Assembly (NCBI GenBank): GCA_963675435.1
Contig: OY776216.1
Coordinates: forward strand, 5,022,001 to 5,086,000
Source: Saccharicrinis sp963675435
Lineage (GTDB): Bacteria > Bacteroidota > Bacteroidia > Bacteroidales > Marinilabiliaceae
DNA: 64,000 nucleotides
Direction of reading: 5' to 3'
The notes below the pieces were generated by a model that saw only the letters and a list, made by a program, of their open reading frames with translations, searched no databases and had not been told where the DNA came from. Position 1 is the stretch's first letter. Every line of letters starts with the position of its first letter. Shown here one piece after another: positions 18,078 to 26,575 of the stretch. Position numbers and translations under genes: made by a program.

Positions 18078-20891
18078 ATGAGGCATCTTTTAAAAATCTC
18101 ATTAATTACAATTTTAACCTTAAGTATTTCATTTTCGGCCAGAAGCGGTGAAAAAAAGGTACTAAATTACACCCATTATGATTCTTGGAAATCAATAGAT
18201 AGAAACTATATTATATCTCATAATGGTAAATTTGTTTCCTACGTTATTTCACCACAGGAAGGTGATTCATATTTATATCTATATGATGTAACCAATGAAA
18301 AACTTGACTCAATACCAAGAGGAAAAACACCGCAATTTTCTGTTGAAAATGATTTTATTGCATTTAAAGTAAAAGCTCAACATGATTCTATCAGGACTCT
18401 AAAACTTAAAAAGACTAAAAAGGATAAACTTCCTAAAGATTCTCTTTTTATAAAAAATCTAATATCTGGAGATCTTGTAAAGATCCCAAATTTGAAATCA
18501 TGGAAAATACCTGAGGATGGAGGTAATTGGTTGGCCTACATGATAGAAAAAAAGAAAGAAGAGCCTAAAGACACTTCTGACGTAAAAGAAAAAAAGGAGA
18601 AATCAGATAAAAAAGCTATAGAATTTAAATCAGAAGGTAATCCGCTTGTTTTATACCATCCGGTAAGTGGTGATAGTTTATTGATTGAAAAAGTATCATT
18701 TTATGAAGTTGCAAAAAATGGTACTGGTGCATATTTGGTTCAAAGTACAGGCGATACAACAGAAGTATCAAAAGTGCTTCGATTTGATGCTCAAACATTT
18801 ACCATTGACACTATTTTTAAACAGATTGGTAAAATTGAAAAGCTCGCAAGTGATTACACAGCAAGTCAATGTGCTTTTTTATTTTCAAATGACACAAGTA
18901 AAGTTAAAGTTGATCAGCTTTACTATTACAAAACTAAGCTCGAGGCTCCAAAAATGATTATGGATACTATTCATACGGCCTTACCTTCAGAATGGTCTGC
19001 TCTTTCTAAAGGAGATTTAAACTTCTCACGCGATGGTAGTAAATTATATTTTGGCGCTGGAAAAAGACCACAGGAAGAACCTAAAGACACATTAACAGAG
19101 GATGAAAAAATACATGTTGATATTTGGAATTGGAAGGATATAGAGATTCAACCTATGCAAAAGAAAAACTTGAAAAAGGATAAGAATCCTGCATACAAAT
19201 GCGTCTACCTGGTTGAACAAAATAAAATAGTTCAACTTGAATCAAAGCAATTCCGTTCTGTAAAAATACCTGACAGAGGCAATTCAAATATTGGTTTTAG
19301 CTATGTTAGTACTCCTTATAAAAGAGCACAATCATGGTCTGGCAGATGGTCGAATGATATTTATAAAGTGGATATACTCACCGGCAAAAAGCATTTGATA
19401 GAAAAAGATGTAAATGGAACCAGTGAAATCTCTAAGTCGGGGAAATGGCTTGTTTTTTATAATCAGGTAGATAGTGCATATTATGCTTACAATACTATTA
19501 AAGGAACAAAATCACTCATCAGCAAAGGAGTTTCAGTTTCATGGGTTGATGAACTTAATGACTCCCCTACAGATGCAGATGCATATGGAATTGCTGACTT
19601 TACAAAAGATGATAAAAGTGTTATTGTTTATGATAGATACGATATTTGGCAACTGAATCTTTCTGGAAAGTCAGCCCCTGTATGTCTATCCAATGGTTTG
19701 GGTAGAAAACAGAACACTACTTTTAGAGTAATTAAGTTGGACAAAGATGAACTCTTCATTGATATAAATAAAGAACTAGTTTTAAGATCGTTTAATGAAA
19801 TCAATAAAAAGTCTGGGTTTTATACCTTATACAACAACAAAACAGAAAAGATAATTGAAGGGGATTATAACATTTATAGTCCACTAAAAGCTAAAAATGC
19901 CGATACCTACGTTTGGAGAAAATCAACATTCAAAGCGTATCCGGAGTTAAGAATTAGTGATAAATCTTTTAACAATGATATTGTTATATCTAATACAAAT
20001 CCTCAACAAAAAGATTTTAATTGGGGAGATATACAGCTTGTTGATTGGATAGCTTCTGATGGGCTAAAACATCAGGGTTTATTAATTACCCCTGAAAACC
20101 TTGATACAACAAAGAAATATCCGATGATCTCTTATTTCTATGAGCGATATTCAGATGAATTGCACAGCTATTATCGTCCAGCACCAAGCCGTTCAACTGT
20201 AAACTGGAGTTTTTATGCATCCAATGGTTATGTACTTTTTATTCCTGATATTTTTTATCGCACTGGAGACCCTGGTTTATGTGCATATGAAGCGATTGTT
20301 AGTGGATCTTCTGCAATGGCAGATCGCTACAGTTTTATTGATCGTGACCATATGGGAATTCAGGGACAAAGCTGGGGTGGATATCAAGTTGCTTTTCTTG
20401 TTACCAGAACCAACTTATTTAAGGCCGCAATGGCCGGAGCACCTGTTAGCAACATGACAAGTGCTTATGGTGGTATTAGATGGGGTTCTGGTATGAGCCG
20501 CATGTTTCAGTATGAACATACACAAAGCAGAATTGGAGGTACACTGTGGAATAAAATGAATAAGTATATCGAAAATTCGCCAGTATTTTTTGCACCCCAA
20601 GTGGAAACTCCATTATTAATAATGCATAATGATAATGACGGGGCTGTACCCTGGTATCAGGGAATTGAATACTTTATGTCACTACGTAGATTAAATAAAC
20701 CTGCATGGATGCTAGTTTATAACAATGAAGAACACAATCTTACCAGAAGAGCCAATTCTAAAGATTTAAGCAGACGAATGATGCAATTCTTTGATCACTA
20801 CCTAAAAGAGAAACCAATGCCTGTTTGGATGAATAATGGTATTCCTGCAATTAAAAAAGGAGAAGATCTAGGATATGATCTGGTAGAATAA
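18078..20891 (+). CDS. S9-family (prolyl oligopeptidase-type) exported peptidase
   Basis: A 937-residue serine peptidase. It has a signal peptide (1-23), a long beta-propeller-type N-terminal region with a charged low-complexity insert (about 155-180, KKKEEPKDTSDVKEKKEKSD), and a C-terminal alpha/beta-hydrolase domain from about 650. The triad is S765 in GQSWGGY, D854 in HNDNDGAV and H886 in NEEHNL. These enzymes cleave short peptides in the periplasm, often after proline or small residues; specificity is not deducible. It is longer than typical DPP-IV (about 750), because of the propeller inserts. Single gene, with a terminator shared with the convergent TlpA gene. Confidence 0.93.
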   Translation: MRHLLKISLITILTLSISFSARSGEKKVLNYTHYDSWKSIDRNYIISHNGKFVSYVISPQEGDSYLYLYDVTNEKLDSIPRGKTPQFSVENDFIAFKVKAQHDSIRTLKLKKTKKDKLPKDSLFIKNLISGDLVKIPNLKSWKIPEDGGNWLAYMIEKKKEEPKDTSDVKEKKEKSDKKAIEFKSEGNPLVLYHPVSGDSLLIEKVSFYEVAKNGTGAYLVQSTGDTTEVSKVLRFDAQTFTIDTIFKQIGKIEKLASDYTASQCAFLFSNDTSKVKVDQLYYYKTKLEAPKMIMDTIHTALPSEWSALSKGDLNFSRDGSKLYFGAGKRPQEEPKDTLTEDEKIHVDIWNWKDIEIQPMQKKNLKKDKNPAYKCVYLVEQNKIVQLESKQFRSVKIPDRGNSNIGFSYVSTPYKRAQSWSGRWSNDIYKVDILTGKKHLIEKDVNGTSEISKSGKWLVFYNQVDSAYYAYNTIKGTKSLISKGVSVSWVDELNDSPTDADAYGIADFTKDDKSVIVYDRYDIWQLNLSGKSAPVCLSNGLGRKQNTTFRVIKLDKDELFIDINKELVLRSFNEINKKSGFYTLYNNKTEKIIEGDYNIYSPLKAKNADTYVWRKSTFKAYPELRISDKSFNNDIVISNTNPQQKDFNWGDIQLVDWIASDGLKHQGLLITPENLDTTKKYPMISYFYERYSDELHSYYRPAPSRSTVNWSFYASNGYVLFIPDIFYRTGDPGLCAYEAIVSGSSAMADRYSFIDRDHMGIQGQSWGGYQVAFLVTRTNLFKAAMAGAPVSNMTSAYGGIRWGSGMSRMFQYEHTQSRIGGTLWNKMNKYIENSPVFFAPQVETPLLIMHNDNDGAVPWYQGIEYFMSLRRLNKPAWMLVYNNEEHNLTRRANSKDLSRRMMQFFDHYLKEKPMPVWMNNGIPAIKKGEDLGYDLVE

Positions 20892-20919
20892 TAATAATCA
20901 CCTATCATTATAAAACAAG

Positions 20920-20945
20920 AAAAGGCGTCCATCGAGACGCCTTTT
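20920..20945. terminator. Bidirectional terminator between convergent genes
   Basis: AAAAGGCGTC pairs perfectly with GACGCCTTTT around a 6-nt loop. It serves the S9 peptidase (+) and the TlpA-like gene (-). Confidence 0.9.
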
Positions 20946-20969
20946 ATATAATAATTGTTTTACTACAAA

Positions 20970-22079
20970 TTAGTTTAAAAGCTCTGCTAATTTTTCTTCA
21001 AGAGCAGCACCTCTAAGATTTTTTGCAATAATTTTTCCTTCTTTATCTAATAATAAAGTAAAAGGAATGCCTTGAACTCCGTAAGTTTTTGCAATATCTC
21101 CTTTTGCATCAATTACATGATTCCAAACTAAACCATCATCAGCTACTGCTTTTTTCCAAGCTGCAGAATCACGATCTAAAGAAACACTTAAAACATCAAA
21201 TCCCTTAGAATTAAATGTATTAAAAGCTTTTACAACATTAGGGTTTTCTGCTCTACAAGGCTTACACCATGAAGCCCAAAAATCAACCAATAAATATTTT
21301 CCGTGTAATGAAGACAAAGAAATAGATGCACCTTCAATACTTTCTAAAGAAAATTCAGGAGCTGTAGCACCAATTTCAGTTGCTTTTTTTGCATTTTCAG
21401 CCTTTTCAACATTTTCTAAAGATTCTTTCAATGTTGTTACATACATATGCTCTCCTAGGTTAGCCTCAAATTGAGCTACTAAATCTTTAAATTCATCAAA
21501 TTCAAGGTCTCTTGCAGCCTGATTTGCTAGATATGCACCCACCACATTACTTGTGTTGTTTTTAACAAATTGAACAAAGTAAGCTTTTTGCTCCTCCATT
21601 AATTCATTTGCCTCAGCTTTCAATCCATCCATTGTTTCTTTGTCGTTCGACATCATCGCTTTTTGAAAATCAGCCTGAAGCTCTTCTAATCTTGCTCTTC
21701 CTGGTAATTCTTTTACAAAAGTGTTAAACACATCGTTTGTTTTAGATCCAGTAACTTCAGCATCAGTAATCTTATCTTTATCTGCAACTGTAATGTTAAT
21801 GTTACCATTTTCACCAAATAACATAATTGGTGTTTTAATATCATCAACAAATACTAAATAAACCTGAGGGACTTCTTCACTTCCTGTAAAAGTAAATTTT
21901 CCTTGAACTATTTCTGTTGTATCAATAGATACTGGTCTACCTTTTTCAATCTTTGACAGGACAGCTTGCCCTTCTTCTACACCACCAATTGTTCCTTCAA
22001 TGGTGTATTGTTTTTGCTGACAAGCAACAAAAGAAATGGCTATTAAAGCCACTAATAGTAATTGTTTCATTATTCGCAT
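20970..22079 (-). CDS. TlpA-like thiol-disulfide oxidoreductase lipoprotein with DUF4369-type domain
   Basis: A 369-residue lipoprotein. The lipobox ends at C20 (ISFVAC), then comes an N-terminal beta domain of the DUF4369 type (about 25-115), a helical spacer rich in Glu and Lys (120-235), and a thioredoxin-fold domain (240-369) with the redox motif C272-K-P-C275 in DFWASWCKPC and the cis-Pro motif GIPFT. Such Bacteroidota proteins are membrane-anchored reductants in the periplasm. The ATG at 22070 is an alternative start three codons in. The hairpin at 20920-20945 terminates it; the meaB gene lies 56 bp upstream on the same strand. Confidence 0.93.
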   Translation of the reverse strand: MRIMKQLLLVALIAISFVACQQKQYTIEGTIGGVEEGQAVLSKIEKGRPVSIDTTEIVQGKFTFTGSEEVPQVYLVFVDDIKTPIMLFGENGNINITVADKDKITDAEVTGSKTNDVFNTFVKELPGRARLEELQADFQKAMMSNDKETMDGLKAEANELMEEQKAYFVQFVKNNTSNVVGAYLANQAARDLEFDEFKDLVAQFEANLGEHMYVTTLKESLENVEKAENAKKATEIGATAPEFSLESIEGASISLSSLHGKYLLVDFWASWCKPCRAENPNVVKAFNTFNSKGFDVLSVSLDRDSAAWKKAVADDGLVWNHVIDAKGDIAKTYGVQGIPFTLLLDKEGKIIAKNLRGAALEEKLAELLN

Positions 22080-22135
22080 TTTTAATTTATTGTCTCTATT
22101 AATTGGTTTGTATAATAAACCAGTATCTATAATTA

Positions 22136-23248
22136 TTATTTTAGTGCTTGATTAAAATACATATTTAACAGTTCTTGTGCAGCTGCAAATGAACTGGTTT
22201 CTTCATTAGTCACCTTATCCTCAAGAATTGCAATTTCTTTGGCAATATCTTTATTGTGATAAAAATTGGACTGCAATGCCTCGTTAATTGATTCAAACAT
22301 CCAGTATTTTGCTTGTTCGCTACGACGCTTTGCAAAATACCCATTTTCCTTCGTCTTATCTGCATACTTTAAAACCATGTCCCACAAATCAGAAATACCG
22401 TTTTGTTCAAGCGCTGAACACGTCTTCACTTCAGGTATCCAACCAGACTTTGTTGGTGGAAATAAATGAAGCGCACTAGTATATTCAGCTTTAGCCATAG
22501 TAGCTTTTTTAACGTTATTGCCATCAGCTTTATTAATAGCAATAGCATCAGCCATTTCCATAATACCACGCTTAATTCCTTGTAACTCATCACCTGCTCC
22601 TGCAAGCATTATTAGTAAAAAGAAATCAACCATCGAATGAACGGCCGTTTCTGACTGTCCAACACCTACTGTTTCAATAAAAATAGTATCAAAACCAGCA
22701 GCTTCACATAAAATAATGGTTTCTCGGGTTTTACGAGCTACACCACCAAGTGACCCTGCCGATGGAGAAGGACGTATATAAGCGTTATCCTGTGCTGATA
22801 ATTCCTCCATACGTGTTTTATCTCCCAAAATACTACCTTTAGAACGTTCACTACTCGGATCTATTGCTAAAACAGCCAATTTTCCACCTTGATTAATAAT
22901 ATACATTCCTAAGGCTTCAATCAAAGTACTCTTTCCTGCTCCAGGCACACCTGTAATACCTAATCGAAGAGAATTGCCAGTATATGGTAAACATTTTTCG
23001 ATAATCTGCTGAGCTAATTTCTGATGATCAGGTCGGGCACTTTCAACTAATGTAACTGCCTGACTTAACAATCTGATATCTCCTTTTCTAATACCTTCAA
23101 AAAATTCATCAACTGAAGGTAATTTCCTCTTTTTTTGTAAAAAACGTTTTGCAGCTGCAGAATTAACAGTTTGCACCTGCTCAACCCCTTTATTTACCAC
23201 CAGGTTCTTATAATCGTCGTGATTTTCAATATGATCGTCGTGATGCAT
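22136..23248 (-). CDS. meaB: MeaB/ArgK-type G-protein chaperone of methylmalonyl-CoA mutase
   Basis: A 370-residue SIMIBI-class GTPase. The Walker A motif GVPGAGKST lies at about 100-108, with DPSSERSKGSILGDKTRM downstream, a QSETAVHSMVD switch region, and NKADGNN for guanine recognition. MeaB protects and reactivates B12-dependent methylmalonyl-CoA mutase. The mutase genes are not in this window, but the carboxyltransferase/biotin carrier pair at 59279-61156 belongs to the same propionate-succinate route, so the organism probably runs methylmalonyl-CoA chemistry. The first 40 residues, with many His and Asp, are poorly conserved; a later start cannot be excluded. Confidence 0.93.
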   Translation of the reverse strand: MHHDDHIENHDDYKNLVVNKGVEQVQTVNSAAAKRFLQKKRKLPSVDEFFEGIRKGDIRLLSQAVTLVESARPDHQKLAQQIIEKCLPYTGNSLRLGITGVPGAGKSTLIEALGMYIINQGGKLAVLAIDPSSERSKGSILGDKTRMEELSAQDNAYIRPSPSAGSLGGVARKTRETIILCEAAGFDTIFIETVGVGQSETAVHSMVDFFLLIMLAGAGDELQGIKRGIMEMADAIAINKADGNNVKKATMAKAEYTSALHLFPPTKSGWIPEVKTCSALEQNGISDLWDMVLKYADKTKENGYFAKRRSEQAKYWMFESINEALQSNFYHNKDIAKEIAILEDKVTNEETSSFAAAQELLNMYFNQALK

Positions 23249-23394
23249 GCTTTTTAAAACTTTTAAATTGATGCGAATTTACATTTTATAACTCACTTAA
23301 CCCAAGTATTAAGTTGATTAAATTTTTCTTAATAGTCTTCAATCAGACCTTACTCCTATTAACTACCAACTAGCTAGAATACTTTTATTTAGAT

Positions 23395-23425
23395 AAAAAA
23401 AGGAGTACCATAATATGATACTCCT
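23395..23425 (-). terminator. Terminator of the DUF1573 gene
   Basis: AGGAGTATCA pairs with TGGTACTCCT on the minus strand (one G-T pair), with a 5-nt loop and a T run after it. Confidence 0.8.
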
Positions 23426-23458
23426 AAACTAATACTATAAAATCGACTTTTTACGTTA

Positions 23459-24544
23459 TTATTCAGGAACAGTAACTGTACCCTGAATTCTAAGAAGAAT
23501 ATTGCTTGCCAAAGGATCGTTAGTGATTACAGTAATCGATTTATTTTGACGTCCGTGTTTACCTCTTGAATTGAATTCTGCAGCGATTGATGTTTTTTCT
23601 CCTGGTGCAATTATTGTTTTTTCTGGTTTAATTGCGGTACATCCACATGAAGCTTTTACCTTACGAATAATTAAATCCGATTTACCAGTATTGGTAATAT
23701 AATAAGTATGCTTAGTAACATCGCCCTGCTTAATTGTACCAAAATCATATATCTTATTATCAACATTAATTTTTGCAGCCTTTGCTTTTTGTTCTTCAGT
23801 CCAAGTATTAAAATCTTCCTGAATATTAGCATTTACACTAATTCTGTTTTTATAATCAACCTTACCATCGAAAGAAACAAAAATCTGATCATAAACAAAT
23901 CCCCAATCATTTTTCTTAGCAGCATCATAAGTTGCAATAAACTTACCTTTTGCTCCTGGCATTAAAACTTCTGGTTCTGCTTTAATAGAAATATGAGCAG
24001 GAACTCTTTCAAAAGCAATTTTTAAAGCTTCATTTGAAGTATTAATTACTTCTACCTCTTCAGTTTTAGTTCCTTTTGGTTCAATACGTGTAAAACTAAT
24101 ATGTGTTGATTTTAAACGTAATTGCCCTAATTCTCTTGGGTATTCATCCTCAATTGTTTTTGGACGAGGAATAACTTTACCTGTAATCCTTAATACAGTA
24201 TTAGGCGTTTCTGTATTTGCGGTTACTGTAATTGTTTTATTAAAATTACCCGGACGATTACGAGGATCAAAAGTTGCCTTTACATATCCCTTACCACCTG
24301 GAGGAATCGGTTTTTTACTCCACTCAGGAGAGGTACATCCACAACTGGCTCTTACATTATGAATTACAATTGGTTGACCACCTGTGTTTGTAAAATCAAA
24401 TTGATATGACACTTTACCTTTTTCCTCATTAATCTCTCCAAAATTATGAAGCGTTTCTTCAAAAGAAAAGGAAGGTTTACTATGCTGAGCATCTACAGCT
24501 GTATAACATAGTAATGCAATTAAACCTAAAACTAATTTTTTCAT
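23459..24544 (-). CDS. DUF1573 exported protein with two Cys-rich repeats
   Basis: A 361-residue protein with a signal peptide (1-19, AVDAQ). Two DUF1573 immunoglobulin-like domains, about 25-125 and 260-360, each carry the signature (V/K)ASCGCT after an FTNTG or ITNTG strand. A middle domain of about 125 residues has the same fold pattern without the Cys pair. The two SCGCT motifs could bind metal or form disulfides. The family is widespread in Bacteroidota with no known function. An apparently long leader (promoter near 24780, mini-ORF at 24589-24633) precedes it. Confidence 0.9.
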   Translation of the reverse strand: MKKLVLGLIALLCYTAVDAQHSKPSFSFEETLHNFGEINEEKGKVSYQFDFTNTGGQPIVIHNVRASCGCTSPEWSKKPIPPGGKGYVKATFDPRNRPGNFNKTITVTANTETPNTVLRITGKVIPRPKTIEDEYPRELGQLRLKSTHISFTRIEPKGTKTEEVEVINTSNEALKIAFERVPAHISIKAEPEVLMPGAKGKFIATYDAAKKNDWGFVYDQIFVSFDGKVDYKNRISVNANIQEDFNTWTEEQKAKAAKINVDNKIYDFGTIKQGDVTKHTYYITNTGKSDLIIRKVKASCGCTAIKPEKTIIAPGEKTSIAAEFNSRGKHGRQNKSITVITNDPLASNILLRIQGTVTVPE

Positions 24545-24588
24545 CTGTTTAAAATTTACTTTTATTTATCAGATGGAACTCGCCATAT

Positions 24589-24633
24589 TTAAACATCCTC
24601 TGCTTGAGAAAGATTTATAATGGCTCGTTTCAT
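24589..24633 (-). other. Possible 14-codon leader ORF upstream of the DUF1573 gene
   Basis: ATG at 24633 opens a 14-codon frame (MKRAIINLSQAEDV) that stops 44 nt before the DUF1573 start. The 12 bases TAAATTTTAAAC sit two bases before both this ATG and the real ATG at 24544, and both continue ATGAAA. This may be a duplicated initiation region or a translated leader. Confidence 0.35.
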
Positions 24634-24779
24634 GCGTTTAAAATTTATTTTCCACTACATAAAATTCACAAACTCAATCACCATCGTATTATTATTTCTG
24701 AAAAAAATGGATCAATCTGCGCATTTTATTTATATGGATTTATTAATTCTTATTTAAAGTTCTATCCAATTTTGTAACA

Positions 24780-24808
24780 CAAAACTAATAAAACATCTCA
24801 TTCTTCAA
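24780..24808 (-). promoter_or_regulatory. Probable promoter of the DUF1573 gene
   Basis: On the minus strand: TTG (24808-24806), an 18-nt spacer and TAGTTTTG (24787-24780), an exact TAnnTTTG match. It implies a 5' leader of about 230 nt. The rest of the 551-bp gap 24545-25095 is AT-rich with nothing else recognised; it must also hold the lpdA promoter, which I could not place. Confidence 0.45.
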
Positions 24809-25095
24809 TTAAAAAATTGTCGTATTAACAAGTTGTTAACGTTAAACAATCTTTCTTGTTTTATCATTAATCCCCTATATGCATTGCTAATATCGCATAT
24901 ACACATTATAGCCATATTCCATATTTTCATTGAAAATATTCCACTTTAATTAGTGAGATAGTAATTCTTATTTAGATGTATTATTTTTTAACTTTAAGTA
25001 AAAAATATCATTTTATTCCAACCTTTTAATGATAACATTGTTATTTAATTGCAATAACAATAAAATAACGCGTAACCAAAAATAAAAAATAAGAT

Positions 25096-26487
25096 ATGCA
25101 ATACGATTTAGTTGTTCTGGGAAGCGGTCCCGGAGGATATGTTGGAGCCATAAGAGCTTCACAATTAGGATTAAAAGTGGCAGTTGTAGAAAAAGCAGAA
25201 CTTGGAGGAATTTGCTTGAACTGGGGATGTATCCCTACTAAATCTTTATTAAAGAGTGCATCTGTTTTTGAATACCTGCAACATGCAGAATCGTATGGAA
25301 TAAAAATAGATGGCAAAGCTGAAGCTGATTTTGAAGCCATGGTACAAAGAAGCCGTGGGGTTGCTGATGGCATGAGTAAAGGAATTCAGTTTTTATTTAA
25401 AAAAAATAAAATTGACGTAATTAACGGTTTTGGTAAGTTAGTCAACAACAAAACAGTTGAAGTTAAAAAGGAAGATGGAAGCAGCGAACAAGTTTCTGCA
25501 AATCATATAATTTTAGCAACGGGTGCCAGAAGTAGAGAACTACCTAATCTACCACAGGATGGAGTAAAAGTTATTGGTTATAGAAAAGCCCTTACTTTAG
25601 AAAAACAACCTGAATCAATGATTGTAGTTGGATCAGGAGCAATTGGTAGTGAATTTGCTTATTTTTATAACTCGATAGGTACAAAAATAACTCTAGTTGA
25701 ATACTTACCTAATATTGTTCCATTAGAAGATGAGGAAGTTTCAAAACAATTAGGCCGTTCATTTAAAAAGGCTGGTATTAATGTTATGGTTTCTTCAGAA
25801 GTTTTAAGTGTTGATACTTCTGGCGATAAGGTTAAAGCCGTTATTAAAACTAAAAAAGGAGAAGAAACTCACGAAGCAGATATCATTCTTTCTGCTGTTG
25901 GAATTTCTCCAAATATTGAAGGAATTGGCTTGGAAGAAGTAGGTGTTACTATTGAAAATGGTAAGGTCAAAGTGGATGAATTCTATAAAACTTCAGTTGA
26001 TGGAATTTATGCAATTGGTGATATTGTTCCAGGACAGGCTCTTGCTCATGTAGCTTCTGCTGAAGCTATTTTATGCGTAGAAAAAATTGCAGGGCATTCT
26101 CCTGAACCATTAAATTATGGTAATATACCAGGATGTACATATACATCTCCTGAAGTTGCTTCTGTTGGAATGACAGAAAAAGCTGCTAAAGAAGCAGGTT
26201 ATGAGTTAAAAGTTGGTAAGTTCCCTTTTTCAGCCTCAGGTAAAGCTAGTGCTGCTGGACACAAAGATGGTTTTGTAAAACTAATTTTTGATGCTAAATA
26301 CGGAGAATTATTAGGCGCTCACTTAATTGGCGCAAATGTAACTGAAATGATTGCAGAATTAGTTGTAGCCAAAAAACTAGAAACTACAGGTCATGAATTA
26401 ATTAAATCAGTTCACCCGCACCCTACAATGTCTGAAGCTATTATGGAAGCTGCAGCTGCTGCATACGATGAAGTAATTCATATTTAA
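25096..26487 (+). CDS. lpdA: Dihydrolipoyl dehydrogenase
   Basis: A 463-residue FAD/NAD disulfide oxidoreductase, the E3 subunit of 2-oxoacid dehydrogenase complexes and the glycine cleavage system; it reoxidises dihydrolipoamide with NAD+. FAD motif GSGPGGYVGA at 9-18, redox cysteines C40 and C45 in GGICLNWGCIPTKS, NAD motif VVGSGAIGSEFA at about 177, second FAD motif YAIGDI, and the dimer-partner His-Glu pair in VHPHPTMSEAIME near the C-terminus. It is monocistronic, with no E1 or E2 genes nearby, and has a hairpin terminator after it. Confidence 0.96.
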   Translation: MQYDLVVLGSGPGGYVGAIRASQLGLKVAVVEKAELGGICLNWGCIPTKSLLKSASVFEYLQHAESYGIKIDGKAEADFEAMVQRSRGVADGMSKGIQFLFKKNKIDVINGFGKLVNNKTVEVKKEDGSSEQVSANHIILATGARSRELPNLPQDGVKVIGYRKALTLEKQPESMIVVGSGAIGSEFAYFYNSIGTKITLVEYLPNIVPLEDEEVSKQLGRSFKKAGINVMVSSEVLSVDTSGDKVKAVIKTKKGEETHEADIILSAVGISPNIEGIGLEEVGVTIENGKVKVDEFYKTSVDGIYAIGDIVPGQALAHVASAEAILCVEKIAGHSPEPLNYGNIPGCTYTSPEVASVGMTEKAAKEAGYELKVGKFPFSASGKASAAGHKDGFVKLIFDAKYGELLGAHLIGANVTEMIAELVVAKKLETTGHELIKSVHPHPTMSEAIMEAAAAAYDEVIHI

Positions 26488-26517
26488 ATTCATACGCTGA
26501 ATTTAAACCAAAATAAA

Positions 26518-26549
26518 AAGAGGATGTATCAATTACGATCATCCTCTTC
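26518..26549. terminator. Terminator between lpdA and the DUF294 gene
   Basis: AAGAGGATG pairs with CATCCTCTT around a loop of about 13 nt, in the gap between convergent genes. The flanking T/A tracts are short and interrupted. Confidence 0.65.
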
Positions 26550-26575
26550 TTGTATATTTTCTTTTATTATTATCC

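Noticed and set aside
18685..20600. Several short overlapping frames within the S9 peptidase gene
   Set aside because: They are out-of-frame shadows of a gene with an intact catalytic triad and no frameshift.
22080..22135. Hairpin TGGTTT/AAACCA between meaB and the TlpA-like gene as a terminator
   Set aside because: The stem is only six pairs and no T run follows it on the minus strand.
25041..25373. 110-residue minus-strand frame opposite lpdA
   Set aside because: Antisense shadow of a conserved gene; codon usage and composition are those of the reverse complement.
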